A stretch of 57,200 nt of DNA from Pseudomonadota bacterium. GTDB taxonomy: Bacteria > Pseudomonadota > Gammaproteobacteria > Burkholderiales > Thiobacillaceae. Where the stretch lies: NCBI GenBank assembly GCA_030653935.1, contig JAURYL010000105.1, forward strand, positions 1 through 57,200. Direction: 5' to 3'. Of this stretch, positions 7,523-16,114 are shown piece after piece. Below the pieces are notes generated by a model. The model saw nothing but the letters and a program-made list of their open reading frames with translations. It made no database searches and was not told the DNA's origin. Position numbers and translations under genes: made by a program. The first letter of the stretch is position 1, and each line of letters opens with the position of its first letter.

Positions 7523-7884
7523 GCTTCGCCCTGACCACCGACCAGATCCTCGCGGGCACGAAAACCGTGACTCGCCGCCTTGGTTGGCTTCACCTGCAAG
7601 CTGGTGACTATCTGCGACCGGTGCGGAAGTGCATGGGGCTTCGGCCAGGAGAGAGGTTGAGCGTCCTACGCGATCCAATCTGCGTGGTGAGCGTGCGCCG
7701 TGAGCCTCTCAGGATGATGCTGGACGACATCGAGTATGGGTTCGCGGAGTGCGAGCGCGAGGGGTTCGGTTCGCACCTTGATTACCGCTGGCCTTCGGCG
7801 TTCGTGGATTTCTTCTGCGCCACTCATAAGGGTTGCACGCCAGATACCGTGGTCACTCGAATCGAGTTCGCCTATGAGGCATGA
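7510..7884 (+). CDS. ASCH-domain-like protein
   Basis: A 124-residue protein opening with 'SFALTTDQILAGTKTVTRRLGW', the typical entry of ASCH (PUA-like) domains: a beta-strand, then I-x-x-G-x-K-x-x-T-R-R. ASCH proteins bind RNA or modified nucleobases, and the E. coli member YqfB is an amidohydrolase acting on N4-acetylcytidine. It overlaps the DUF5131 gene and is the last gene before a strong terminator. ATG 7519 is an equally good start. A role as reader or processor of modified cytosine is inference. Confidence 0.65.
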   Translation: MRNMSFALTTDQILAGTKTVTRRLGWLHLQAGDYLRPVRKCMGLRPGERLSVLRDPICVVSVRREPLRMMLDDIEYGFAECEREGFGSHLDYRWPSAFVDFFCATHKGCTPDTVVTRIEFAYEA

Positions 7885-7902
7885 CTGATTTTCTCCTCCC
7901 TG

Positions 7903-7952
7903 AGCCGCGCAACGCGGCTTTTCTGCCCCGGCCCCGTGCCGGGGTTTTTTTT
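7903..7952 (+). terminator. Tandem rho-independent terminators
   Basis: Two hairpins follow the ASCH-like gene. AGCCGCG-CAA-CGCGGCT (7903-7919) is followed by TTTT. CCCCGGC-CCCGT-GCCGGGG (7926-7944) is followed by eight T (7945-7952). Together they close the operon that starts at the FlhD-like gene or the methyltransferase, and separate it from the convergent BrnTA pair. Confidence 0.9.
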
Positions 7953-7965
7953 GCTCAGGCGTGAA

Positions 7966-8265
7966 TCATAATTTGCCCTGCCCAACAGCCTCGCGTAACA
8001 ACTGGTTGACTTTGGTCTGCCAGCCCTTCCCAAGCCCGCGCAAGTGTTCCAGCACGTCGGCATCCACCCGCATGTTCAGTGTGGGCCGCTTCACCGCCGC
8101 CACCGGCCGGCCACGGCGCGTGACCTTGGCCGCCGACCAGAATGCCGCCGTGGCGGCCTCGTCGTTGGGGTCGTAAAGCTCAGTTTCGGTATCGCTGGAA
8201 ATCGGCGTATCCGCCGCCGCCTCACGCCGCACTCGTGCCCAATCAGTCTTGCTTTGCGTCTTCAT
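7966..8265 (-). CDS. brnA: BrnA antitoxin
   Basis: A 99-residue antitoxin of the BrnTA type II system. The signature 'RPTLNMRVDADVLEHLRGLGKGWQTKVNQLLREAV' is a ribbon-helix-helix DNA-binding domain at the C-terminus; the N-terminal half wraps the toxin in known BrnA proteins. The start at 8265 (MKTQSKTDW) overlaps the end of brnT, the usual arrangement. BrnA normally autorepresses the operon. The pair likely stabilises the island. Confidence 0.88.
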   Translation of the reverse strand: MKTQSKTDWARVRREAAADTPISSDTETELYDPNDEAATAAFWSAAKVTRRGRPVAAVKRPTLNMRVDADVLEHLRGLGKGWQTKVNQLLREAVGQGKL

Positions 8266-8521
8266 ACAACCTCCTTTCCTGGCGCGAGGCGCGGCGCAGG
8301 GAAATCGCCCGCACCACGTCGTTGCGCTCCACATACACCAGAGCCAGCACCACCCCCATCGTCTCGACCAGGGCGATGTCCAGCGCCCGATCCTCTCCGG
8401 TGCGAGGTGACCGCAGCGTCACCTTGTTCGGTGCGTGATAGACCCGCCCGGCATCCGCCAGGGAAAGCCCGTGCTTGACCAGGTTGGCGACGTCCTTGTC
8501 CGGGTCGAATTCGATCTTCAT
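8243..8521 (-). CDS. brnT: BrnT ribonuclease toxin
   Basis: A 92-residue BrnT toxin, a RelE-fold ribonuclease that inhibits translation. It begins 'MKIEFDPDKDVANLVKHGLSL', the family hallmark (FEWDPxKxxxNxxKHGV), and ends with 'AISLRRASRQERRLYE', including the conserved Arg region near the active site. A longer frame starts 12 codons upstream, but MKIEFD is the family start. It is transcribed toward the terminator and divergent from the signal-peptidase gene across a 160-bp gap. Confidence 0.9.
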   Translation of the reverse strand: MKIEFDPDKDVANLVKHGLSLADAGRVYHAPNKVTLRSPRTGEDRALDIALVETMGVVLALVYVERNDVVRAISLRRASRQERRLYEDAKQD

Positions 8522-8683
8522 GGCTGGAGTGTAGGGGGCGATAACAATAAATGCCAATACATCAAATGAGCCCGGCCATGTGTCGTGGCTTGTTTTGAGT
8601 TATTCGGGCCAATCAACTAAACGGTTCAATTGCGTTTGCTTTTCCCGGTGATTTGCCAGGACTCGGTTTCATACCATGTACCC

Positions 8684-9181
8684 ATGCTCGAAACCCTCTA
8701 CAAACACCTATCCCGTCGCGCAGCAGCCTACCTTTGGCTTCTCGTCGCCATACTCGCGTTTGCGCGCTACTTCACGATCACCGTCAACGTCTCCAACTCG
8801 TTGCCTGGCACGGTCTTCCTGGTTCAGAAAGGGGCCAAACCTCAGAAGGGAGGTCTGGCAGCCTTCCGCTATGCCGGCGGCGGCCCCTATCACCAAGGCG
8901 TCCTGTTCCTGAAGAGGATCGCTGGCGCCAGCGGGGACATAGTGGCAGTCCGCGATCATGGCGACGGCTATCGTGATTACCTTGTGAATGGTCAGTATGT
9001 CGGGCGCGGCAAACCGAAATCCAAAGACGGCATTCCGCTCGAACCGGGGCCGACGGGCGTCATCCCCCTGGGCCGCTACTACATGGCCGCACCCAATCCG
9101 GACAGCCTGGATTCCCGCTACGCCCTGGTGGGGTGGGTTGGCGACGACCGGATTGTCGGACGTGCTTACAAGGTGTTCTGA
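8684..9181 (+). CDS. traF: TraF-type conjugative signal peptidase (S26 family)
   Basis: A 165-residue membrane-anchored serine protease. One transmembrane segment (about residues 14-30) is followed by NVSNSLPGT, with Ser39 as the expected nucleophile, and GVLFLKRIAG, with Lys77 as general base: the Ser-Lys dyad of signal peptidase I. TraF proteases mature conjugative pilins. The later box 'GRYYMAAPNPDSLDSRY' matches the family's substrate-binding region. ATG 8684 begins the natural N-terminal helix; the frame's earlier start at 8630 adds no conserved residues. It opens the transfer gene block. Confidence 0.82.
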   Translation: MLETLYKHLSRRAAAYLWLLVAILAFARYFTITVNVSNSLPGTVFLVQKGAKPQKGGLAAFRYAGGGPYHQGVLFLKRIAGASGDIVAVRDHGDGYRDYLVNGQYVGRGKPKSKDGIPLEPGPTGVIPLGRYYMAAPNPDSLDSRYALVGWVGDDRIVGRAYKVF

Positions 9182-9183
9182 AC

Positions 9184-9468
9184 ATGCTGGACCAGCAATC
9201 AGAATATTGCCTACGCCTCTGGTCAGAAGTGGTCAGGCAGTCCATCCGCGATGTCGAGGTTGGCACCGAAGTGGAACGGGATGCCGCACTGGAGTGGATG
9301 TTCAATGGCAACCAGGGCTCGAAAAACTGCTTTGATTCGGTTTGTTCCTGGCTCGACATCAATCCAGACAACGCACGCCGACAGCTTCTGCTGAGAAAGC
9401 GTTTCCATCAGCGCCATGACAATTGGATTAACGCAGTCTCAGCGCACCAGTCCAGAAAGGCTGCCTGA
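9184..9468 (+). CDS. Hypothetical protein upstream of the relaxase
   Basis: A 94-residue soluble protein starting two bases after the traF stop. It contains an acidic and aromatic helix (EYCLRLWSEVVRQSIRDVEV) and ends basic (RRQLLLRKRFHQRHDNW). Its stop shares a base with the relaxase start. The position suggests a relaxosome accessory protein. I recognise no family. Confidence 0.55.
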   Translation: MLDQQSEYCLRLWSEVVRQSIRDVEVGTEVERDAALEWMFNGNQGSKNCFDSVCSWLDINPDNARRQLLLRKRFHQRHDNWINAVSAHQSRKAA

Positions 9469-11780
9469 TGGCGTGGTGGAGAAAGAAGACACCAGTTCAG
9501 ACACCGAGTGCACAGCCCGTCTACCAATGGGGTGAAGAGGAAATACCGCGCTACCCCCCCTTCATGAAGGGGCTGCCTGTAGTGCCGCCGGACAAGCTCC
9601 TGGAAACGCAGCACGAATTGCTGAGCAGGATTGCGAACACTGCCATCGCCACCCCCGACATTTATGAGCGGCACTATCTGGCCGCCATGAAGCGTTTCGC
9701 CTCGTTCGCACACCTACTCCCTGCATCGCAGTCCCATCACCACCGTGGCGCTGGCGGACTGCTGCGACATGCCATCGAAGTTGGCCTGTGGGCGATGCAA
9801 TCCGCAGACAGGGTGCTTCTCAATGCAGCCAAGACTCCGGCACTACGCCGCGAAATGGAGCCCAGGTGGCAACTCGCTGTGTTCCTGGCAGGCATGTGCC
9901 ACGATGCCGGTAAGCCCGTCACCGATCTGACGGTTACGGACAAAGACAGGACATCGACCTGGAGCCCAATTACAGAGGATCTCGTGACCTGGGCGACGAG
10001 GCATCGAATCAACGCCTACTTCCTGACCTGGCGGGAGGGCCGGGCGCGACAGCATACCGCGCTGTCCAGCTTGATCGGCGAGCGCATCATTGGTGCGGAA
10101 ACGCTCTCCTGGATCGCCGGGGCCGATACCGAACTGGTTGTCTGGCTGATGGAGTCGCTGGCCAGCAACCCGAGTCCGACCAATCTCATCCACGACCTCG
10201 TTGTCAAGGCGGATCAGACCAGCGTTGAGCGTGATTTGAAAACGATGGGTGTCGCGATGGCAGGCTATGACCTGGGTGTTCCGGTGGAGCGACATCTCAC
10301 GGACATCATGCGGCGACTGGTACGCGAGGGGGTGTGGTTCATCAATGAGCCTGGCGCACGGTTATGGAACATCGGCGGGCACATCTATCTCGTGTGGCCC
10401 GCCGCCGGTGAGGACCTGGCCAGGCAAGTTCGCGAGGATGGCGTACCAGGCATCCCCAGAACCCCGGACGGCATCCTCGATATGCTGGTGGAACGCCAGA
10501 TTGCCCATGTCCGCGAAGGCGCGGCGCCAGGGGATCGGTTATGGAAAATCGCGCCGGCCGTCCTGGCCGTGAAGATTCCAGACATCAAGCTACCCGCCAT
10601 CCGATTGCGAGACGATGCGATGGTGTCCGCGATGCCGATACCCCCCGTTGAAGGACGAATCATCAACGAGCCGGATGCCGCTCCGCCATCAAATGCACAA
10701 GATGCGGTACCGCCGGTGCCGGCGCCGGACATCCAATCGCCATCGCAGACCCTTGATCCAGGGGGCCAAACGGATGGACAGACCGAGCCAGCAGCGGCGG
10801 TCGGACACCTGCCAGAAGGGGATTCCCCGTGCGAGCCAGCCTTGAAGGTCAATGGAAAGACCCGACAGAAGGCAGCCGTTTCAAGCACATCAAGCAACGC
10901 CAGTGGTCACGCGCTGGACGATGCACAGACGCAAAAAGCGCCCGTGGCCACGGTTACTGCCCCGGCAACGGCAGCGAAGAAGCCACTGGAAACTATCAAA
11001 CCAGACGGTGCGGTCGGCGAAGCGCTCAAAGCGCTGGCGCAAGACCTCAAGGCCAGTGAAAAAATATGGGGGCGTGATGCCGTGGCGGATGTAGATGGAC
11101 AGGTCTGCCTCAAATGGCCTGACGCCTTCGCCGGGTATGGGCTAACCGCCAAGGCGATACTGGATGATCTGCACAGCCGCGAGTGGCTATGGATCGATCC
11201 CATGACTCCCCTGAAAAGGGTCTTGGATGCCGAGTTCAAAGCCGGTGTTGCGAAAGCGATTCGCCTGGCGCCGGCAATCAGCCAATGGTTGATCCAGGAG
11301 GCAGACGGGTCCGATGCGCTATGCGAAGACCGGGCCGCCAAGGCGGAAACCATCGAGCCTCCGACCAAGGAAGCCAATCAGGAACCCGATGCACCAGAAC
11401 CCGAGGTGGCCAGCCCAATTGCAACACCGGAGAAACCGGGACGTAAATCCAGGCGCAAAGCGGCCAGGCAAGCCGACACCCCACAGGAGCATGAGCCGGT
11501 TGATCCGAAGCCAGAAGAGAGCGATGGAGGGGTAAAGCAAGCGCCGGCAGTTGTCGTGGTAGCAAACGGCATATCCACCGTCGATGAAGTGATCGCGTTT
11601 ATCAAAGATTTACCGGCGCAGGCTCAGCTCGATGGGTTCTGTGCCTTGCCGAAATTGGATGTGATGTCCGCATGCAAGAGGGGCGGCATGAATCTCACGC
11701 ACAAGCGGCTTGCCGATCTCTGTCAGCAGGAGCCGGGGCGACTGCATGCCGATGGTAATGTCATCAGGTACAGGGTTTGA
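9468..11780 (+). CDS. traI: MobH-family conjugative relaxase TraI
   Basis: A 770-residue MOB-H relaxase, the class used by SXT/R391 ICEs and IncHI/IncJ elements to nick oriT and pilot DNA. The N-terminal TraI_2 domain has the histidine-rich HD-like motif SHHHRGAGGLLRH (His90-92, His101) and GMCHDAGK (His145-Asp146), thought to hold metals. A long Pro/Ala/Gln-rich linker spans about 390-510. A C-terminal domain about 515-620 (GEALKALAQDLKASEKIWG; WLWIDP) matches the DUF1528-type TraI tail. A further basic linker and a small final domain follow. TraD, usually adjacent, is missing here. Confidence 0.88.
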   Translation: MAWWRKKTPVQTPSAQPVYQWGEEEIPRYPPFMKGLPVVPPDKLLETQHELLSRIANTAIATPDIYERHYLAAMKRFASFAHLLPASQSHHHRGAGGLLRHAIEVGLWAMQSADRVLLNAAKTPALRREMEPRWQLAVFLAGMCHDAGKPVTDLTVTDKDRTSTWSPITEDLVTWATRHRINAYFLTWREGRARQHTALSSLIGERIIGAETLSWIAGADTELVVWLMESLASNPSPTNLIHDLVVKADQTSVERDLKTMGVAMAGYDLGVPVERHLTDIMRRLVREGVWFINEPGARLWNIGGHIYLVWPAAGEDLARQVREDGVPGIPRTPDGILDMLVERQIAHVREGAAPGDRLWKIAPAVLAVKIPDIKLPAIRLRDDAMVSAMPIPPVEGRIINEPDAAPPSNAQDAVPPVPAPDIQSPSQTLDPGGQTDGQTEPAAAVGHLPEGDSPCEPALKVNGKTRQKAAVSSTSSNASGHALDDAQTQKAPVATVTAPATAAKKPLETIKPDGAVGEALKALAQDLKASEKIWGRDAVADVDGQVCLKWPDAFAGYGLTAKAILDDLHSREWLWIDPMTPLKRVLDAEFKAGVAKAIRLAPAISQWLIQEADGSDALCEDRAAKAETIEPPTKEANQEPDAPEPEVASPIATPEKPGRKSRRKAARQADTPQEHEPVDPKPEESDGGVKQAPAVVVVANGISTVDEVIAFIKDLPAQAQLDGFCALPKLDVMSACKRGGMNLTHKRLADLCQQEPGRLHADGNVIRYRV

Positions 11781-11830
11781 GAAACGATGCGCTAGTGAGT
11801 GCTTTTCACCAGCAATTACGGGGGGGCCGT

Positions 11831-12472
11831 GTGCAAGCATTGCTTATGCCACTCCGCCACGCTTCCCTCGCCATCCTGATTTGCCTTCTCACCGGCTCGC
11901 ATGTCCATGCCGAGGATCTGGGCGTCATCGGCCCCACCTACGAAATCATCGAACGCGACCTCATCGACGTCATCAAGGGCAAGTTCCGCCGCATGGAAAA
12001 GACCGGCGAACTAGCCACGATGCAGGAGAACTACAAGCGCCAGGTGATAGGCGGCATTGAGCGCCCACGACCGGTACCAGGCATCCGAAACACAGAAATC
12101 GCCAGGACGTTCTACATCGACCCCACCTGGACGCTCGACCGGAATGTGGTCGACGAAAAAGGGGCCATCCTTTTCCCGGCGGGCACGCGGGTCAACCCCC
12201 TGGACTACGACCGCATGACCCGGACGCTGCTGTTCTTCGATGGCAGGGACAAGAGGCAAATCGCGTTCGCCAAACGCCTGGTTGCTGAATCAAAGACGCC
12301 GGTGAAACCCATCCTGGTTGGCGGTGAGCCGATGAAACTCATGCGGGAGTGGAAGCGGGAGGTGTTCTACGACCAGGGCGGGGCGTTATCGAGACGGTTT
12401 TCAATCACCCAATCCCCGGCCGTGGTCAGACAGGAAGGAAAGAGGCTGCGAGTCGATGAAATCCGTCTTTAG
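11831..12472 (+). CDS. traW: TraW, F-type conjugative pilus assembly protein
   Basis: A protein of about 213 residues secreted to the periplasm. A signal peptide ends at SHVHA before EDLGVIGPTYEI, the conserved opening of TraW. Family features include the ERDLIDVIK helix and the late 'PVKPILVGGEP' box. TraW acts in assembly of F-type pili with TraU and TrbC, encoded just downstream. GTG 11831 follows a G-rich stretch; ATG 11846 gives a shorter but sufficient signal peptide and is an equal alternative. Confidence 0.82.
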   Translation: MQALLMPLRHASLAILICLLTGSHVHAEDLGVIGPTYEIIERDLIDVIKGKFRRMEKTGELATMQENYKRQVIGGIERPRPVPGIRNTEIARTFYIDPTWTLDRNVVDEKGAILFPAGTRVNPLDYDRMTRTLLFFDGRDKRQIAFAKRLVAESKTPVKPILVGGEPMKLMREWKREVFYDQGGALSRRFSITQSPAVVRQEGKRLRVDEIRL

Positions 12473-12508
12473 CCACACCAACACCCATCACCTATCGGAG
12501 AAAACAAT

Positions 12509-13261
12509 ATGACGCCCATCGAGACGTGGAAGAGCATGCACACCTTCCAAGACCAACACCACCCCATTGCCATGCTGGTCTGGCTGTTTTCGGGCCTGCT
12601 GTCGTTAGTCCTCGCCTTCCTCGATGGGTGGGAGTGGGCCAACCTCTGGTTTCCGGTAGCCGCGAATATCGCCATTACCTACCTGATGCTCGCCATGCTG
12701 TCGAGCCATGAGGCCGGGCTGTCCAGGCGGATTGAGGCCGGTAATGCGGTGCCGTGGCAAGTCGATGTCAATGGCGTGATCGTGGGCACCATTACCGATT
12801 CGGACTATGCCGCTATCCAGCGTGCCGTCTGGCTGGATGTGCGCACCTACCTTGCCCAACTGCTCAACCTCGGTCATGTGCTGTCGCGCATAGCCAACAC
12901 ATGGTTCGTGGCCATCCCGTTGGGGGTGTTCTGGTTCGGCCTGCTGTGCTTCTTTTTTGCCCCGAACACCTTCGTCTCGATCCTTGCCGAACTACAGCAG
13001 GTCACGCCGGCACAGATCGCGTCCAGCACACATAGATTGCTGGGACTGCTGGTTATTTCCTCAATCATGCTGACCGCCATGTTGGCCATAACGGGCCGCC
13101 CATTCGGCTTCACCAATTGTTTTGACCAGGCCGTCAACAAAGCTGTCCGCGCCGCGATTGAGTGCGCAGCCGATGGGGATGTTTTCCTGTGGCCGGGTAC
13201 CTCCGGCATGGCAACCACCCCGGCCGAGACGGATGCTGTCCACCCCCAGAAAGCAATCTGA
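12509..13261 (+). CDS. Hypothetical integral membrane protein in the transfer operon
   Basis: A 250-residue protein with four likely membrane segments (about residues 20-38, 44-64, 133-152, 176-195). A cytosolic or periplasmic loop lies between helices 2 and 3 and contains 'ITDSDYAAIQRAVWLD'. The C-terminal tail is soluble. GGAG at 12497-12500 precedes the ATG by eight bases. Lying between traW and traU, it is probably part of the transfer machinery or an entry-exclusion or mating-stability factor. I cannot name a family. Confidence 0.6.
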   Translation: MTPIETWKSMHTFQDQHHPIAMLVWLFSGLLSLVLAFLDGWEWANLWFPVAANIAITYLMLAMLSSHEAGLSRRIEAGNAVPWQVDVNGVIVGTITDSDYAAIQRAVWLDVRTYLAQLLNLGHVLSRIANTWFVAIPLGVFWFGLLCFFFAPNTFVSILAELQQVTPAQIASSTHRLLGLLVISSIMLTAMLAITGRPFGFTNCFDQAVNKAVRAAIECAADGDVFLWPGTSGMATTPAETDAVHPQKAI

Positions 13262-13265
13262 ATCC

Positions 13266-14267
13266 ATGCGCCGCATTGCTTTTCTACTGCTGATGGCCTG
13301 CGTGTTGCCTGTGTCGGCCGCCACCTGCAAGGGCAAGTTCGCCAATCCGATCACCGACATCTGCTGGTCATGCATGTTCCCGCTACGCATAGCCGGCACA
13401 ACGCTGGCATCGATGGATCAGGAAGACACGCCCAATCCAGGAGGTAACCCGGCGTGCTATTGCGGCAACCCACCCAAAGTCGGCATGAAGGCCAGCTTCT
13501 GGGAGCCGATTCGCCGTGTGGATGTGGTTCGTAAACCGTTCTGCATGACCAGCCTGGGTGGAGTCCAGATGGACCCCGGTTTCGACGCGCCTGTTGCCTC
13601 CAGAAGCCGTCATGACGGTCAGGATCAATCGTCGTTCTACCAAGTGCATTGGTATATCGACCCTCTCATCTTCTACCTGCAAGCCGTCCTGGATAACGGC
13701 TGCCTGGAAAACAAGGGATTCGATGTCGCTTACCTGACCGAACTCGATCCCCTGTGGAAGGACGACGAGCTCACCCGGATACTCAATCCTGATGTGTACC
13801 TCTTCGGAAATCTTCCGGCGCGTGCCGCCTGTGCGGCGGATTGCGTGACCGCGACGGCCGGGTTCCCGAACAACACCTTCTTCTGGTGCGCCGGGTGTCA
13901 GGGAAACCTCTATCCCCTGAACGGCAACATCCAGGCCCACGTTGGCGGCGTTCAGGCATCCAGCCTGGCGGTCACTCGCATCATCGCGAAGATGCACCGG
14001 GAAGGACTGATGTGGGCCGCTTCCGGTGACGCCGGGTTGTGTGGCTACTACCCCCAGCCAGTGATGGACAAGACTGGTTACAAGTACCAAATGCTCCATC
14101 CGGTCCCACAGACCGAAAAAATCAAGGGCAAGTGCTGCCAACCCCTGGGGCGTTCGACGATCTTGTGGGGAGCCGGGCGCGAGTTCCCTTACGAGGGTGA
14201 GGATTTCGCATACCAGGTCTTCCGGAAGCGCAATTGCTGCCAGGGCGTCATGGGCGCGGGGAGTTGA
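13266..14267 (+). CDS. traU: TraU, F-type conjugal transfer protein
   Basis: A 333-residue Cys-rich periplasmic protein. The signal peptide (MRRIAFLLLMACVLPVSA) is followed by 'TCKGKFANPITDICWSCMFPLRIAG', a strong TraU signature; 'CYCGNPPKVGMKASFWEPIR' and 'CAADCVTATAGFPNNTFFWCAGCQG' are also family boxes. TraU is needed for DNA transfer more than for pilus formation in F. Disulfides are expected, yet no DsbC-like gene is in the window. The start at 13266 gives a clean signal peptide; the longer frame overlaps the previous gene. Confidence 0.92.
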   Translation: MRRIAFLLLMACVLPVSAATCKGKFANPITDICWSCMFPLRIAGTTLASMDQEDTPNPGGNPACYCGNPPKVGMKASFWEPIRRVDVVRKPFCMTSLGGVQMDPGFDAPVASRSRHDGQDQSSFYQVHWYIDPLIFYLQAVLDNGCLENKGFDVAYLTELDPLWKDDELTRILNPDVYLFGNLPARAACAADCVTATAGFPNNTFFWCAGCQGNLYPLNGNIQAHVGGVQASSLAVTRIIAKMHREGLMWAASGDAGLCGYYPQPVMDKTGYKYQMLHPVPQTEKIKGKCCQPLGRSTILWGAGREFPYEGEDFAYQVFRKRNCCQGVMGAGS

Positions 14268-14270
14268 GCC

Positions 14271-15008
14271 ATGCGAACACCGCCTTACCATCTTCTTGCC
14301 GCATTGCTCCTATTCCTGTCGCCCTCCCAGACGCTGGCACAGGAATCCCCACTGCTTGGCGCCGGAAAATCGGGGATTCGCATGCCGACCTCGGAGGAAA
14401 TGGCACAGGCACAGGCACGGGCGCGCGAAGCCATGCAGCGAGTCCCGGAGGCGGGAACCGGGATGAATGCGTACTCGGTACCAAGCATGCCCCGGATCGA
14501 GGCATTGCCCAAGCCGGCGGCGCCAGCGCCGGACATTGCGAGCATCGCGGCGAAATACCGTGACCTCGGCCGCCCCACGGCCTTGCAACAGAAACTCCCG
14601 GATCTCCTGGTTTTCGTGTCGTTGTCGATGCCCAGGGAAGCATTGCAACGAATCACCGACCAGGCCGAAAGAGCCGGCGCCACGCTTGTGTTTCGTGGAC
14701 TCAAGGGCGACTCCATGATGAAGATGGGCGAGGAAATCAAAGCCATTGTTGGCGACAGCAATGTCTCCGTGGCCATCCACCCACCGGCGTTCCAGCAGTT
14801 CAGCGTGACCCATGTGCCAGTCGTAGTGCTGGCCAGTGCGGACGCAAGCAGTGTGCTCGATAACGGCTGCTCGAAAGCCGGCACCTTCGTGAAGGTGGCC
14901 GGCGACGTGTCTCTCGGTTACGCACTGGAGTACATCGAGCGCCATAGCCCGGCCTGGTCGGATGTGGTCAGGCAGTACAGCAACAAAATCACCAGGGGGA
15001 TAGATTGA
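14271..15008 (+). CDS. trbC: TrbC, F-type pilin assembly protein
   Basis: A 245-residue periplasmic protein. A signal peptide ends near SQTLAQ. A helical charged segment (SEEMAQAQARAREAMQ) precedes a thioredoxin-like TrbC domain starting at 'PDLLVFVSLSMPREALQ', with 'ATLVFRGLKGDSM' and 'VTHVPVVVLA' as family boxes. It works with TraW and TraU in pilus assembly. It starts three bases after traU and overlaps the next gene by four bases, so the set is translationally coupled. Confidence 0.85.
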   Translation: MRTPPYHLLAALLLFLSPSQTLAQESPLLGAGKSGIRMPTSEEMAQAQARAREAMQRVPEAGTGMNAYSVPSMPRIEALPKPAAPAPDIASIAAKYRDLGRPTALQQKLPDLLVFVSLSMPREALQRITDQAERAGATLVFRGLKGDSMMKMGEEIKAIVGDSNVSVAIHPPAFQQFSVTHVPVVVLASADASSVLDNGCSKAGTFVKVAGDVSLGYALEYIERHSPAWSDVVRQYSNKITRGID

Positions 15009-16114
15009 AACGGTTCGCGATACTCGGATTCGCCTGCGTGCTGGCTGGGGTGGTTCACGCCGACCAGAACAGTGCGTTCCAGGACGCCAAGACCTTCGCC
15101 GGCTCGACGACAGCAGGGGGCTTCTCAGGAGTTACCAGTGGAGCGGCAGCGGACAAGATACCGAGTTACGGATCAAGCCCAGCCGAGACGCAGTTTTTCC
15201 AGGGCGGGCAAGGTGCGGTATCCGGACCCGGAGTCACCAAGATGCAAAACTGCGCGAATTACACGCCAGGGCAGAACAAGATTGCCAACCAGGAATGCGA
15301 GGTGGTGAATTTTCTGGCCAAAAATCCGAATGTGCGACCACAATTCAATATCGGCAATAACGATCCGATGATTCTCGGTGCGAAAAACGCGAGAGACAAT
15401 GCCGCAACAGTATTTCAATCACTTGGCATAAGTGGCGGAACCGGTAGCAGCGCGCAATGCACTACGAGAACCGAAACCACTCCGGCGCAATACACAACCG
15501 AGACTTGTACAACACTAAGATCCATCGAAGGACAGCAATGCACGATTGGGCGTGTTGTCAATATTGATTCGGATTCAAACTTCCAGTGCGACCAGACGAT
15601 TAGTGCATATGAGACAGTTAAATGTCAGAAGGTGCTGAGTGCCACCATTGTAACTACTGGGCTAACTGTTCCAATAGATGGTCAGTCCATAACCACACAG
15701 GCGTATTACATGAGGGTGGCAGGAATCGGCCCTGCAATAGTGTTTTACGATTCTGGTGTGCAGGTTATGCAGGTCAATCTAACGGGCATTACCGCTGGCT
15801 CCAGTATCGACTTCTGGAATTCTGGTGGTTATGTATTGAAGGGAGATGGTGGAGATACATTACAGGTCTGCTGGGCGCAGAATGAATCGGTCTGTTGGGG
15901 CAGTATCCAGCTATTCGGTGGCAAAGTAATCGGAAGGACAATTATTCCGTGGGATCAAGTACCAACCACGCTGTATGTGCGTGACAACACAATCACCACA
16001 AGCTGGGATGCCTACTATGGTCTTCCTGGAATAAAGTTCATTAAAGAAACACGTATTTACAACAAGGTGTGGGACGATCAATGCACATCTTTCGATGCAA
16101 GATCACAACCATGA
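15005..16114 (+). CDS. TraN-like secreted protein, N-terminal part
   Basis: A 369-residue protein with a signal peptide (MKRFAILGFACVLAGVVHA). Residues about 25-140 contain the TraN-type 'NYTPGQNKIANQECEVVNFLAKNP' region, followed by a Cys-containing repeat region (TRTETTPAQYTTETCTT). In relatives such as SXT, this precedes the Cys-rich mating-pair-stabilisation domain in one polypeptide. Here the frame stops at 16114 and a second gene with its own signal peptide begins in the ATGA overlap. The second half of the gene is noticeably AT-richer than its neighbours. It is probably one subunit of a two-piece TraN adhesin. Confidence 0.6.
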   Translation: MKRFAILGFACVLAGVVHADQNSAFQDAKTFAGSTTAGGFSGVTSGAAADKIPSYGSSPAETQFFQGGQGAVSGPGVTKMQNCANYTPGQNKIANQECEVVNFLAKNPNVRPQFNIGNNDPMILGAKNARDNAATVFQSLGISGGTGSSAQCTTRTETTPAQYTTETCTTLRSIEGQQCTIGRVVNIDSDSNFQCDQTISAYETVKCQKVLSATIVTTGLTVPIDGQSITTQAYYMRVAGIGPAIVFYDSGVQVMQVNLTGITAGSSIDFWNSGGYVLKGDGGDTLQVCWAQNESVCWGSIQLFGGKVIGRTIIPWDQVPTTLYVRDNTITTSWDAYYGLPGIKFIKETRIYNKVWDDQCTSFDARSQP

